Assembly: GCF_900176885.1 (NCBI RefSeq)
Contig: NZ_LT839648.1
Location: 2,234,764-2,298,763, forward strand
Direction: 5' to 3'
Origin: Oceanobacillus senegalensis
GTDB taxonomy: Bacteria; Bacillota; Bacilli; Bacillales; Amphibacillaceae
Length of the DNA stretch: 64,000 nt
Shown here: in pieces, positions 18,022-27,744 of the stretch
How positions within the stretch are numbered: the first letter of the stretch is position 1
Layout of the letters: each line of letters begins with the position of its first letter
Position numbers and translations under genes: made by a program
Notes under the pieces: generated by a model
Database searches by the model: none
The model's input: only the letters and a program-made list of their open reading frames with translations
Told to the model about the DNA's origin: nothing

Positions 18022-18112
18022 ATTCCCTACTCATCCCCACCAAAAAGGGTTGGTTTTTCCTCCATTTTTGATGTGAGGGTATTACTGCCCCTTAACCTTT
18101 GATATAAATAAA
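18022..18112 (+). repeat. Dispersed hairpin repeat family A, copy 1
   Basis: It contains CTCCATTTTTGATGTGAGGG then TATTACTGCCCCTTAACC, preceded by CCCCACC, which can fold back on GTGAGGG. Related copies are at 32694-32804 and 36882-36988. The gap 17881-18233 holds only this repeat and AT-rich sequence upstream of yhaJ. Confidence 0.65.
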
Positions 18113-18233
18113 ATGTAAATCATATTTCACAATAAATAAATGAAAAACCTATTGATTTTTTATCCAAAACGTACTATTATTTCTGAAGTGTTATGGAGAC
18201 GTGTAAACTATAAAAGCATGGGAGTGAATAAGC

Positions 18234-18776
18234 ATGAACTGCTGGAAAACAATAAAACTAAGAAAAGAAATTGGATTGAATCGTATTATTCTCACATCTT
18301 TTTTTCTAAGCATACTAACTTTCATTATATTTTACGTTCCTTTTTCCATATATCATGGTCCCAATCGTTCCCATGAAGCAGGGTTTATACCATTTGTAAT
18401 TTCCCTTTGCTTTTTACCGACGATACATTCCTTTATCCATATTTTACCATTAATCATGATGAAAAAAAGAGTTAAAATAAACTATAAACTAAAAATGAAA
18501 TATGTACCTATTTTCACTTATTATACAAAATCGCATATGAATAAAAATATTCTCATTATTGTTCTTTTATCACCAACGGTATTCATAACAATGCCTGGGA
18601 TGATAACTACTTATTTATATGCGGAATATTATCTGTATTCATTACTATTTACTTGTATTCATGTCGGTGTATCGTATATTGATTTTTGGTATCTAGTTCA
18701 AATTAAACGTGCACCTAAAAAGGCATTTATCCAAAATGCTAATGATGGATTAGATATTCTACTAAAAGCAAACTAA
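18234..18776 (+). CDS. DUF3267 family membrane protein (YhaJ-like)
   Basis: A 180-residue protein with four hydrophobic segments (about residues 18-38, 52-78, 104-125 and 130-155). The second segment contains HSFIH, reminiscent of the HExxH-like zincin motif of DUF3267 proteins but with Phe-Ile in place of Glu, so peptidase activity is doubtful. Position between yhaI and prsA matches yhaJ of B. subtilis. GGGAGTG precedes the ATG. Function is unknown. Confidence 0.7.
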   Translation: MNCWKTIKLRKEIGLNRIILTSFFLSILTFIIFYVPFSIYHGPNRSHEAGFIPFVISLCFLPTIHSFIHILPLIMMKKRVKINYKLKMKYVPIFTYYTKSHMNKNILIIVLLSPTVFITMPGMITTYLYAEYYLYSLLFTCIHVGVSYIDFWYLVQIKRAPKKAFIQNANDGLDILLKAN

Positions 18777-18777
18777 C

Positions 18778-18810
18778 GAATCTGGACAGATCCCAGATTC
18801 GTTTTTTTAT
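18778..18810 (+). terminator. Terminator of the yhaJ-like gene
   Basis: GAATCTGG pairs with CCAGATTC and is followed by GTTTTTTT. Confidence 0.8.
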
Positions 18811-18839
18811 TTTGACTTGCTCCTGAAAGTTTGTTGCTA

Positions 18840-18938
18840 GACAAAATAAATAGTATATACAGTCGTTTATTTAATCAGGTTTTATGTAAATAATGCTTCG
18901 AAAACTAAAGAATCAGCATAAAAGCTATTTATTTTGTC
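18840..18938. promoter_or_regulatory. 14-bp inverted repeat upstream of prsA
   Basis: GACAAAATAAATAG (18840-18853) recurs exactly inverted at 18925-18938, 71 bp apart. It lies 137 bp before prsA. Its role is unknown; a stem-loop or a two-site operator is possible. Confidence 0.35.
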
Positions 18939-19074
18939 AAAGCTTTCTCATTATAAATGTGGCATAATTAAGTGAATTTCACGGTAATTCTGGCTCTCAC
19001 TATTATTTAGGTATACAAATGTGTTATATTTATCTTTGTAAAAAGAAGTTTGTACAGATTAGGAGTGTTTTTAA

Positions 19075-19977
19075 ATGAAAAAATTTGCTGCTGCCCTAGC
19101 TTTATCTGCTAGTGTATTAACATTAACAGCTTGTAATTCAGAACCAGAAGTAGTGGTTGAAACTAGCGCTGGGGACGTTACAAAAGAGGAATTTTACGAA
19201 GAACTCAAAAACCGATACGGTGAAGGTGTCCTTCAAGAATTGGTAACCGTTAAGGTATTAGAAGATAAATACGAGGTAACTGAAGAAGATATTGATAAGG
19301 AAATTGAAAATATGAAGGAAATGTATGGTGATTCCTTTGATATGCTTGTTCAACAACAATTTGGTGGTGAAGAAGCACTTCGTAACATAATCAACATTTC
19401 TTTACTGCAGGAACAAGCAGCTTCTGAGGATATTGAGATTTCAGAAGAAGAAATCAAGGAACGTTATGAACGTCAAAAAGTTGAGATTGATGCACAGCAT
19501 ATTTTAGTAAAAGATGAAGAAACAGCCAAAGAAGTAAAACAAAAATTAGATGAAGGGGAAGACTTTGCAGATTTAGCTGCCGAATACTCAACAGATGGAT
19601 CTGCACAAAACGGCGGTAATTTAGGTTATTTCTCTGCTGGCCAAATGGTACCTGCATTTGAAGATGCTGCTTATAGCATGGAACCTGGTGAAATTAGTGA
19701 TCCGGTTGAATCAGAATTTGGATATCACATTATTAAGGTAAATGATGTGCGTGATGTTGAAAAAGAAATTGGCGAATACGAGGATGTAAAAGAGGATATT
19801 CGTCGTCAGCTTGTATCAGAAAAGGTTGACCAAGCTGCTTTACAAGAGAAAGTCAACACTATGATTCAAGATGCTGATGTGAACGTAAAAATAGATGAAT
19901 TCAAGGATTTATTTAAAGAACAAGAACAAAAACAAGGTCAAAAGCAAGAGCAAGATCAAGAGCAAAATGAAAAATAG
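19075..19977 (+). CDS. prsA: Foldase lipoprotein PrsA (PpiC-type)
   Basis: A 300-residue lipoprotein with signal peptide and lipobox LTAC (Cys near residue 20). The central parvulin domain (about residues 133-225) has [18 protein letters not shown] and GFHIIKVND-like elements (here [10 protein letters not shown]). PrsA acts at the membrane-wall interface to fold exported proteins. The C-terminal ~20 residues are an unusual Gln/Glu/Lys-rich tail built from short KQ/EQ repeats. A 14-bp inverted repeat lies upstream and a strong terminator follows. Confidence 0.95.
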   Translation: MKKFAAALALSASVLTLTACNSEPEVVVETSAGDVTKEEFYEELKNRYGEGVLQELVTVKVLEDKYEVTEEDIDKEIENMKEMYGDSFDMLVQQQFGGEEALRNIINISLLQEQAASEDIEISEEEIKERYERQKVEIDAQHILVKDEETAKEVKQKLDEGEDFADLAAEYSTDGSAQNGGNLGYFSAGQMVPAFEDAAYSMEPGEISDPVESEFGYHIIKVNDVRDVEKEIGEYEDVKEDIRRQLVSEKVDQAALQEKVNTMIQDADVNVKIDEFKDLFKEQEQKQGQKQEQDQEQNEK

Positions 19978-19986
19978 ATTATATAT

Positions 19987-20023
19987 AAAACGAGGTTGCC
20001 AATTAGACAACCTCGTTTTATTT
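19987..20023. terminator. Bidirectional terminator between prsA and yhaL
   Basis: AAAACGAGGTTG pairs with CAACCTCGTTTT around a 9-nt loop, with T-runs on both strands. Confidence 0.85.
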
Positions 20024-20217
20024 TATGAAGATTGTTCTCTTCTTTTTTCTCTTTCTTCTTTTTCCTTTTGCATACGATCAATAAAAACCTTTCCTTCCCG
20101 CTCTGCATATTGTTGCTCTAATCTTTTCTCTGCAACCATTGCCCGAAATGACATATAGCCACTAAAGAAAATAAGTAAAATAACAGCCACAACCCACCAT
20201 GGTACACCAGCTATCAT
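20023..20217 (-). CDS. yhaL: Sporulation protein YhaL
   Basis: A 64-residue protein with one N-terminal membrane helix (about residues 5-24, PWWVVAVILLIFFSGYMSF) and a highly charged helical tail. Size, topology and place between prsA and yhaM match YhaL, a sigma-E-dependent membrane protein of sporulation. Its role is unknown. AGGGAGGC precedes the start. Confidence 0.85.
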   Translation of the reverse strand: MIAGVPWWVVAVILLIFFSGYMSFRAMVAEKRLEQQYAEREGKVFIDRMQKEKEEREKRREQSS

Positions 20218-20455
20218 GACTTAGCCTCCCTTGTCCACTACTATCTATCCAAATATATATGAGCATTGGACAAGAAATATTACTCCATAATATCGCTTTA
20301 CCATCAAAACATAAGTAATCAGACTTAAATTAAGATACAATGTTCATAAAGAAAGATTCTACATAGAAAAATTGGCGAAAGCTAAGTTTTTCATATATAT
20401 TACGGCAGGTTAAAACTTTAATCCAATGCCAATTCTTTCCTATTGGAGTGATTAT

Positions 20456-21685
20456 ATGACAAATACACAGTTCTATTTTTATAAGCAAGTACCAATAACC
20501 TATAACCTTTCCGAGGACGAAAGAGAAAAAATTTTACAACAGTTCCCTGTACCAGAACTTCCACAAGGAGATGAACAATTTAACTTAGAAAATGAAACAC
20601 AAGGCAATCGAATACATGTACGTCTCCTTGTTAATGATTATCAGGTACAACTCACTAAAACAAACAAACAATTTTTGAAAATACGTTTTAGTAATAATGC
20701 AGGAATTATTAATGCTAAAGTCTGGGATAATCAAGGTGCAGTAGATCGACTTCTACCGGAATTAGAAAAGCATACTGTTTTTGATGTTTCTGGCAGAGTG
20801 GATGAATTTAATGGATTTAAGTCATTAACTGTAGATCAGCTAATCCCTTGTGAAGAAGATATCAATCCATTTTCTCTCTTGCCATATACCAAGCAGGATT
20901 TAGAATGGATTACCATTGAACTTTTTTCTTACCTATCTGAACTAGAGCAGCCATATCGTGACATCAGTTTTAGTGCCATGACTCGTTTTTGGAATCAATT
21001 CCGAATCCGTCCAGCAGCTATGGGATATCATCACAATTATCTAGGTGGATTATTAAAACATACTGTTGGGTTAATGCGTTTTGCAAGATATGTACTTAAA
21101 TTTCAGGAAGATCCTTTTAAAGCTACCATGAAACTAATTCATATTGTAGAAAAAGCACACAAAAATGAATTGTGGGCACAAATTCAAAATGATGAAAACT
21201 CACAACCACTTGTTTGGAAAGACACAATCGATCATCTATATAAAATGTTTTATGGAATGATGCAGTACAAGGATACTACGCCTAACTATGATTTAATCAT
21301 GACTAGTATTCTATTTCACGATATTGGTAAAATACTAGAATATGATCATGCAGGGAAAACTTTTGAAGCTTTTCAATTTCTATTCCCAACTGCGACAGAA
21401 CTAAATTTCGAACACCGAAAACAAGCAGGAATTACAATGGATGAACTCGGCGTTATGGTCGGCCATATTCCATATGGTGTCTTATTCCTCACTAAAGTCA
21501 TTGAAGCTGAAAATATTCAACTATCCTTGGAAATCATTCATCTAATGTCTCATTGTATTTTATGTCATCATGGTTTACCAGAATGGGGTTCTGCCGTTAG
21601 GTCTCCACAAACGATTGAAGGTTATATTATTCATATTGTGGACTACTTGGATAGTAGATACGAAAACACAGAAAGAATAAAATGA
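20456..21685 (+). CDS. yhaM: YhaM-like HD-domain 3'-5' exoribonuclease, enlarged
   Basis: A 409-residue protein with an OB-fold nucleic-acid-binding region (about residues 50-130, LLVNDYQVQLTKTNKQFLKIRF) and an HD phosphohydrolase domain with HHNYLGGLLKHT, FHDIGK and CHHGLPEWGS. This is the YhaM plan, a 3'-5' exoribonuclease. B. subtilis YhaM is about 314 residues; here about 70 extra residues sit between the first His motif and the HD pair. The ATG at 20456 follows TTGGAGTGA and is preferred to an upstream ATG at 20426. The neighbours yhaL and yhaN/O support the name. Confidence 0.8.
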   Translation: MTNTQFYFYKQVPITYNLSEDEREKILQQFPVPELPQGDEQFNLENETQGNRIHVRLLVNDYQVQLTKTNKQFLKIRFSNNAGIINAKVWDNQGAVDRLLPELEKHTVFDVSGRVDEFNGFKSLTVDQLIPCEEDINPFSLLPYTKQDLEWITIELFSYLSELEQPYRDISFSAMTRFWNQFRIRPAAMGYHHNYLGGLLKHTVGLMRFARYVLKFQEDPFKATMKLIHIVEKAHKNELWAQIQNDENSQPLVWKDTIDHLYKMFYGMMQYKDTTPNYDLIMTSILFHDIGKILEYDHAGKTFEAFQFLFPTATELNFEHRKQAGITMDELGVMVGHIPYGVLFLTKVIEAENIQLSLEIIHLMSHCILCHHGLPEWGSAVRSPQTIEGYIIHIVDYLDSRYENTERIK

Positions 21686-21686
21686 T

Positions 21687-21721
21687 AAAAAAACTGGAAG
21701 GATGATCTTCCAGTTTTTTTA
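21687..21721 (+). terminator. Terminator of yhaM
   Basis: AAAAAACTGGAAG pairs with CTTCCAGTTTTTT around a short loop, with a T-run. Confidence 0.85.
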
Positions 21722-21786
21722 TCCATATTATTATACAGACCATGTATCAAACATCATATGCAAACAAAGGGAGAAATTCCTCGGAT

Positions 21787-22359
21787 TTAATCTTCAATCT
21801 CTAATTCTAATATATCTTCTGTAACGGCATCTATTGTCATTTCCACTTTGCCATCTTTTGTTTTAAGTTCAATATCATATTCATAACGATTATCGTCTTC
21901 ATCCAATTCTATTTTCATTACCTTACCACTAAATTTATCTATCGCGATTTCCTTTGCCTCTTCTACTGAAATGATATTTTCTAATGCTTTGTTTTCTTCA
22001 TGATTATCGTTATCATCAGAATCTACTTTTAATACCTCCCCAGTAAATGCTTCGATGTACATTTCATAATCCGCATCCCTGTTTTCAATTTCTACTTCAT
22101 AATAAGAATACCCATCTTCATTTTCTAAATCGATACTATCGATATGGCCATCTTGTTCGGATAAAGCAATTTCCTTCGCCTTTTCCACTGAAAGAAAATA
22201 TTTCGATGCCACATCTTTTGTTTTCACCGCTTCTTCCGATTTCATAGCCTCGTCTTTCATAATCACCTCATTATTACCATTCATAGATGCTCCAACTATT
22301 GTAGTACCACCCAATATAATTCCTGCTGAAACGATTCCAGTTATTAACATTTTTTTCAT
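21787..22359 (-). CDS. Exported protein with two PepSY domains
   Basis: A 190-residue protein with an N-terminal signal peptide (MKKMLITGIVSAGIILGGTTIVGA) and two repeated PepSY units (about residues 53-115 and 128-190). Each follows the pattern S-VEEAKEIA followed by EYDIEL-type strands and TGEVL/TEDIL. The mature part is strongly acidic. PepSY proteins often inhibit extracytoplasmic peptidases or serve as small envelope modules; the target here is unknown. It appears monocistronic. Confidence 0.85.
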   Translation of the reverse strand: MKKMLITGIVSAGIILGGTTIVGASMNGNNEVIMKDEAMKSEEAVKTKDVASKYFLSVEKAKEIALSEQDGHIDSIDLENEDGYSYYEVEIENRDADYEMYIEAFTGEVLKVDSDDNDNHEENKALENIISVEEAKEIAIDKFSGKVMKIELDEDDNRYEYDIELKTKDGKVEMTIDAVTEDILELEIED

Positions 22360-22801
22360 GTTTCTTCCTCCTTTTCATTTCTATATTTATACTATATCCA
22401 TAGAAGTTTATAGAAAGGTGAGAGTAAGATTAAAATTTGATGAGAACGTAATATACATTTTTTACCTGAAGATAAATCGCCTTTCCCTTTTATGAACGAA
22501 CATCTAATCCTGTTGCTTCCTGGACCACATCTACCTATTTATCTATAGCTAATGATAAAAATAGATGAGTACGAAAAGAATTTATTAAACTCGAGCTTAT
22601 TCGTATATTGATGTCATCTAAATATGTAGGAATCACAATAGCTAAGGAAATCAATTTTACAGTAAACGTAAGAAAGTATACTGTCATAAACTAAAAATCA
22701 AACAATTAATAATGAAAATAATCCAAAAAAATGGTTCCAATCATCAAACAACGATGATTGGAACCATTTTTAAATTATTTTTAGGCTAGTTATTTCCTTG
22801 T
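22360..22801. other. Intergenic region with a possible HTH remnant
   Basis: No full gene is seen. On the plus strand a frame at 22568-22694, opening just after a stop codon, reads ELIRILMSSKYVGITIAKEI, resembling the start of a winged-helix domain. It has no ribosome-binding site and stops after 41 codons, so it may be a relic or chance. A terminator hairpin lies at 22727-22772. Confidence 0.3.
22727..22772. terminator. Strong hairpin terminator downstream of the GbsR-like gene
   Basis: ATGGTTCCAATCATC pairs exactly with GATGATTGGAACCAT, flanked by A-run and T-run, so it works on both strands. Confidence 0.85.
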
Positions 22802-23353
22802 TTATTTCCCTTTTCTAGGTATGTAATTAAATATCTCTCCAGATTCAACAACTCTAATGAATTCCATCAACCACAAGTAATAATCTTTGGCATCTTTTAG
22901 TTTTTCCAAATCATGTTCCAATTTTTCCCTTAATGCCATGTCTGCGGTTTCATTATACATCTTTTCTAAGATTTCTATCGTTTCGTCCGCCTCTTCAATA
23001 TTGGTTTCAGTCTGTTTTCTCCAACGAATACCAAATAGAGAGGTAAAGGATTTATACCAATCTTCTTCAGATTGATATAGATCCTTTCTCACTCCTTTCC
23101 TAAATGTAGACTCCACCATTTTCATATCTGCTAACGCACGTACACCTGTAGACATACTTGTTTTACTCATTGATAAGGCATCACGCATATCATCTAAGGT
23201 CATTGGCTGATCATTAAAATACAAAACACCATATAGCCTACCTATGGAAGGTGTTATCCCGTACAAGTTCATATTTTTAGCAATGACTTGGATAAACTTT
23301 TCAATTGTTTCTTCATGTTTTTCCCAGTTTTTAATATCCCTATCTTCCGCCAA
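22802..23353 (-). CDS. Second GbsR/MarR-type regulator
   Basis: A 183-residue GbsR-family protein. Its winged helix shows LDDMRDALSMSKTSMSTGVRALADMKMVESTFRKGVRKDLY, almost the same signature as the regulator at 17036. A TTG start nine bases after GGTGGAGG is chosen over an upstream ATG at 23398 that lacks a ribosome-binding site. It is about the length of B. subtilis GbsR. No osmoprotectant gene adjoins it, so its targets are probably elsewhere. Confidence 0.85.
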   Translation of the reverse strand: MAEDRDIKNWEKHEETIEKFIQVIAKNMNLYGITPSIGRLYGVLYFNDQPMTLDDMRDALSMSKTSMSTGVRALADMKMVESTFRKGVRKDLYQSEEDWYKSFTSLFGIRWRKQTETNIEEADETIEILEKMYNETADMALREKLEHDLEKLKDAKDYYLWLMEFIRVVESGEIFNYIPRKGK

Positions 23354-23501
23354 TGAACGTCGCCTCCACCTACATAGAATTTGAAAATATTGTATCATTA
23401 ATTGCTTATTTATGCGAATTCAGGTTTAAAGGTTCATGACCCAAGGTAAAATGCAAACTTTTGTGATCTTCTTTTCTTTCAACACCTTCCTTTCCTTTAC
23501 A

Positions 23502-23524
23502 TAAAAAAACACTGCTTCAGCAGT
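23502..23524 (-). terminator. Terminator of yhaO-yhaN
   Basis: On the minus strand ACTGC-tgaa-GCAGT is followed by GTTTTTTT. Confidence 0.7.
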
Positions 23525-23554
23525 AATTCAACCTTACACCAGTTACAACATTTA

Positions 23555-26515
23555 TTATTTCAACTGTTCCTGGGCTTGTGATAATCGCAATACATTCATA
23601 GAATCAACTGCATTTGTGACCTGATCCTTACACGTAAAAAGAATTACCTGCTGTCGTGTAGATATTTCTTCCATAATTTCTACCATTCGGGTAGTACGTA
23701 TAGAGTCGAAATGAATAAAGGCATCATCTACAATAAATGGCAAACGATGATGTTCACTCATTGCTTCACTAATTGCTAATCTTAGCGAAATATATAATTG
23801 GTCTATAGTTCCTTTTGAAAGTTCATGAACCATATAGCGGACTCCATTTTCCGACTCAACTTGAAAATATTCTTTTTCAGCCGGGGCATATACACGGCTA
23901 TATTTGTTACCGGTTAATTTACAAAAATATGTAGATGTCTTATCTACTACCCGCGATAAGTAGTTTTCTCTATAAGCACGTTTTGTTTTCAATAAGACCT
24001 CTTTTGCTGTTTTTAATACCGCCCATTCCTCCGCTAATTTATTTAGTTCATCTTGTTCCATTTCAAATTGATGCAAACTAGTAGAGTAGGAGTTCGACGA
24101 TTCCAACAGGGAAAGGGATGCATGGCTATCTGCAAGTTGTTGATTCACTATGTCTAGTTCATTTTCCTTCTGCTGAATGTCTCTTTTTACCACATCAATT
24201 TCCCACTCTAGCGTCTTTTCATCTAATTCTTTTTCTATTAATTTCCTCCATTCCCCTTTAGGCAAAATTCTTTCCAACTGTAAAATTGTCCTTTCTAATG
24301 CTTCTTTCCATTCCCTTTCCTCTTCTTGACATTTTGCTTTTAAGTAGTATTCTTCTTCATTTGTTACATTTGCAATATGAAATAATCCTTTCATTTCATT
24401 TTCATACGCCCTAATTTTTTGGATTACTTCTTCCCGAGAATTGTGATTATCCGTTAATTCCTCAGTATATTGATACAAAGTTCTTTCTAACTCCTGTTGC
24501 TTCTTAACTTGGCTTTCCAATAATTCCAATTGTGCTTCAATTTGTTCTGGTACATCCCAACCCCTTTCTTTAAAGAATTGATTCAATTCCGTCTGGTAAT
24601 GACCTATTTGTTGATGTAAATGTTCAACATTATGGATTACCTCAGAAATTTCTTGATGAAGCTCCAAAAGGTATTTAATTGCATGAAATAATTCCTGCCA
24701 ATAAGTGATATCGACATTTCTTAAAAATGGATAGTTTTTCCTTTGTATTTCTACTTGTTCATGTAGTTTTTCCTTTTTTACGGCAATAGCTTTTGCACGA
24801 TCATTATTATGTAATCGAATCTTATCATTATCCTTTAACCGTTCCTCAAGATTACTTAGTTCCGATAATAGTTGATTCTGATACGCAAGTTGTTCCTCTA
24901 TTTTAGAGATTTCACTCTTTGAAACTATCCGCTCTGCATGAGAACCACTTTCCATACCAATCATGTGATCCATTTCTTTCAGGTGATATTTACCCCACAT
25001 CCACTGTCCAAAACCGATAACTAAAATAATAACCATTAAATCGAAGAACAGAGAATTATCGGAAAAAATTGCAAGTCCTCCTGCTGCTGCAGCAATTAAC
25101 ATGGAGATAATTAGGAAAACAGTCATTTGTTTTTCCTTTTTTAATCGTTTTTCTCTCCATCCTTTTCGCTGAAGATTTGCCTCCGAATGTAGTTTCTCCA
25201 ACAAGTATTGTTCTTGATGGTTGGATATTTCTGAGCGAAGCATCTGTACTTCATTTTCTGGCAATAATTGTTCTTCAAGTTCTTGTATCTCATTAAATAT
25301 ATAGTTTCTAGCTTGTTTTAACTGATTTTCTTCTGTCTTTATTTCTTCCCATTCCCTTTTTAGCTGATCCGATTTTTCTTTTAATTGTACCCATAATTTT
25401 TCTAAATGAAATGGAAATGACATTTGAGCTAAATGTTCCCTTTTTAACCCTACATTCAAGCGATTTATTTCCGATTCTAATTTGGCCTGTTTTTGGTTTA
25501 ACGTCGCTTCTACCCGATCCAATTCGTTCTTATATTCTGTATACCGTAGTTTTAATTTTAAAAGTGCTTCTGCTTTTTCGTAAACAGGGCTTTCCATTTG
25601 CTGTTCTTTAATCTGTAGTATTTTTTGTTCATATTTTTCTTGATTTTCATTTAAAATAGCTAACTCACTTTTAAAGGGAATAAAGGACTGCTTCAGTTCC
25701 TCTAATCGATTCACACCGTTTTCTGGAAAAGTAGAGTCAACTTCATAATTATTTAAACGAGATTGATACATTTCATAATCTTGAAGGAATGGCAGTGCTT
25801 GTAGCTGCTTTTCAAGTTCTATCAAATGTTTTTTGTCTTTGGTTAAACTATCCTTTAAATTATTTAATTTGGAATCTAACGCTTCCTCTTCCTCTTTTTT
25901 TATGCGGTATGTTCCCTCATTTGCCTTAAACTCCTGCAATGAGGAAAAATGTTTATCTAGCTTTTCCAACTGTTGATTGATTACTGGTTTTCTCCCATAA
26001 GGTTTAAATAAATCCCCTAGACGTTGATCTAATTTTTTTTCCACTGCATGTATCTCTGTAGAACCGGATAGGCCAATTCCTAGGAGTATCTCGCCCAAAT
26101 CCTCTTCCTTCATTTTCGTAATCGTATGTAAATCTAGTGCAGAAAACGAATAGATGGATTGATAGGATTCTATGGTCATACCTTTTAGGCGTTCTTTTAA
26201 CCAAGATTCATCGTGCTCTGCGCCATCTGGAGTAAAACAACGTGCATTGCCATTCCGAATGGTATCCAAACGTTCAATTATAAAATCACCATCAACATCA
26301 GAAATCATTAACCTTCCACCAATCTGTGCTCCTGTTTTAGGTCGATAAAATTCTCGCTGTTTCGGTGGCATTCCAAATAACATGAAGAGGATAAATTGGT
26401 GAATGGTAGATTTTCCAGATTCATTTTCTCCATAGATACAAATACTATCTGAAAAATCTATCTCATCGTCAACCCACTTACCAAAACCATAGATAATAGC
26501 CCTGCTTAATTTCAC
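23555..26515 (-). CDS. yhaN: SbcC/Rad50-like ATPase YhaN
   Basis: A 986-residue SMC-like ATPase with Walker A YGENESGKST (about residues 29-38), long coiled coils, and C-terminal signature ELSKGTIDQLYISLR with Walker B LPFIVDDAFIHFD. Two adjacent hydrophobic helices lie near residues 468-512 inside the coiled coil, as in YhaN of B. subtilis, implying membrane association. The GTG start overlaps the yhaO stop by four bases. The pair is thought to act on DNA ends or recombination intermediates like SbcCD/Mre11-Rad50. Confidence 0.9.
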   Translation of the reverse strand: MKLSRAIIYGFGKWVDDEIDFSDSICIYGENESGKSTIHQFILFMLFGMPPKQREFYRPKTGAQIGGRLMISDVDGDFIIERLDTIRNGNARCFTPDGAEHDESWLKERLKGMTIESYQSIYSFSALDLHTITKMKEEDLGEILLGIGLSGSTEIHAVEKKLDQRLGDLFKPYGRKPVINQQLEKLDKHFSSLQEFKANEGTYRIKKEEEEALDSKLNNLKDSLTKDKKHLIELEKQLQALPFLQDYEMYQSRLNNYEVDSTFPENGVNRLEELKQSFIPFKSELAILNENQEKYEQKILQIKEQQMESPVYEKAEALLKLKLRYTEYKNELDRVEATLNQKQAKLESEINRLNVGLKREHLAQMSFPFHLEKLWVQLKEKSDQLKREWEEIKTEENQLKQARNYIFNEIQELEEQLLPENEVQMLRSEISNHQEQYLLEKLHSEANLQRKGWREKRLKKEKQMTVFLIISMLIAAAAGGLAIFSDNSLFFDLMVIILVIGFGQWMWGKYHLKEMDHMIGMESGSHAERIVSKSEISKIEEQLAYQNQLLSELSNLEERLKDNDKIRLHNNDRAKAIAVKKEKLHEQVEIQRKNYPFLRNVDITYWQELFHAIKYLLELHQEISEVIHNVEHLHQQIGHYQTELNQFFKERGWDVPEQIEAQLELLESQVKKQQELERTLYQYTEELTDNHNSREEVIQKIRAYENEMKGLFHIANVTNEEEYYLKAKCQEEEREWKEALERTILQLERILPKGEWRKLIEKELDEKTLEWEIDVVKRDIQQKENELDIVNQQLADSHASLSLLESSNSYSTSLHQFEMEQDELNKLAEEWAVLKTAKEVLLKTKRAYRENYLSRVVDKTSTYFCKLTGNKYSRVYAPAEKEYFQVESENGVRYMVHELSKGTIDQLYISLRLAISEAMSEHHRLPFIVDDAFIHFDSIRTTRMVEIMEEISTRQQVILFTCKDQVTNAVDSMNVLRLSQAQEQLK

Positions 26516-27744
26516 TGGATTCCCCCCTTTAGTAAATCAGTTAATATCATTTCTTTTGCTTTTCGTTTGATTCGCTCCTCATCTTCTGGTGTCAATTGCT
26601 TCAAATATTTCCTTGCTTGCTTATGATGGTACAATTCCTGTGTAAATTCTTGTATAGTAGCATTATCCAATTGTCTAATCAACTCACCTGCAAAATGGTT
26701 ACCTTTTTTTAATTCGGCATCGATGGACTTTCCATTTACCTCAACGGTAACACGAAATATGTATTTCCAGATTGGTTCAAATGTTTTTGTTTCATTAATT
26801 AACTCTATTAAGTCTGCCACTAGTTTTTCTTGCTCCCACTCTTTTAAAATAGAGTGGTTACTTGTTAAATAAAGGTCAATTAACTGCTTCTCATTTTCTT
26901 GTTCCTCTAGTGCTTCTTGAATAATTACCTCCACCTGATGCAAATTATCACATTCTGAAACATCCACTCTTAATCGGGAAATCATAAAAGAGTGTAAAGG
27001 AACAAACAACATCGATGTATGATTTTCCCTTAAAACGACATGGTAACAACCTTTTGGTCCGATTTCTTTTCGATTTCTTCCTTGTATATTTCCCGGATAA
27101 ACAATTGGTGGATTTTCTTTCATGACTTCCCGTTTATGTATATGTCCCAATGCCCAGTAATGGAATGGCTCCCTCTCTAGGTCAGACAATTGAAATGGTG
27201 CATACACATCATGCTCTGTATTGCTACGAATGCTGCCGTGCAATGTTGCAATATGAAATGGTATCTCGGGATCTGTTACTCGATATTCTTTTGCTTTTTC
27301 TTCCAATACAGCACGATTTTCATAACTAAATCCATAAATATTTGCTAGCGATAGATTATCTTTCATAAATGTAAAATGTGATACATTTTCATCAGGAAAA
27401 ATATAAACATTTTCTGGATATGTTACAGGAAGAATGTTTCCATTTATATAATCATGGTTTCCATATGAAAGATACACATTTATCCCTTGACGTCCTAATT
27501 CTTCAAATGCTCGTCGCAGCCGTATTTGTCCCTTCAAACTCTGCTTTTCATTGTCAAATAAGTCTCCAACCATAAGAACAAAATCTACTTCTTTTTGTAT
27601 AGCTACTGTAACCAATTTATCCAATGCCAAAAACGTGCTCTCCCGTATTTCTTCAAAAATATGTTCTGGAGTATGTGCAAGCCCTTTAAATGGACTGTCT
27701 AAATGTAAGTCCGCTACGTGGATAAAGGATACTTCCTTTGTCAT
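26512..27744 (-). CDS. yhaO: Mre11/SbcD-like nuclease YhaO
   Basis: A 410-residue calcineurin-like metallophosphoesterase with all metal motifs: HVADLHLDSP (about residue 9), VGDLFDNE, YGNHDY, ATLHGSI and GHIHKRE. It is the nuclease partner of YhaN; the genes overlap by four bases. It starts with ATG after AGGTGTCATT. Between this gene and yhzD (27745-28026) I see no other gene. Confidence 0.92.
   Translation of the reverse strand: MTKEVSFIHVADLHLDSPFKGLAHTPEHIFEEIRESTFLALDKLVTVAIQKEVDFVLMVGDLFDNEKQSLKGQIRLRRAFEELGRQGINVYLSYGNHDYINGNILPVTYPENVYIFPDENVSHFTFMKDNLSLANIYGFSYENRAVLEEKAKEYRVTDPEIPFHIATLHGSIRSNTEHDVYAPFQLSDLEREPFHYWALGHIHKREVMKENPPIVYPGNIQGRNRKEIGPKGCYHVVLRENHTSMLFVPLHSFMISRLRVDVSECDNLHQVEVIIQEALEEQENEKQLIDLYLTSNHSILKEWEQEKLVADLIELINETKTFEPIWKYIFRVTVEVNGKSIDAELKKGNHFAGELIRQLDNATIQEFTQELYHHKQARKYLKQLTPEDEERIKRKAKEMILTDLLKGGIQ

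Noticed and set aside
18140..18376. 78-codon frame overlapping the start of the DUF3267 gene
   Set aside because: It overlaps the better-supported gene in another frame, has no ribosome-binding site and no recognisable protein features.
19895..20158. Lys/Ser-rich frame across the prsA end and its terminator
   Set aside because: It arises from the repetitive Gln/Lys tail of prsA in another frame and reads through the terminator and antisense to yhaL.
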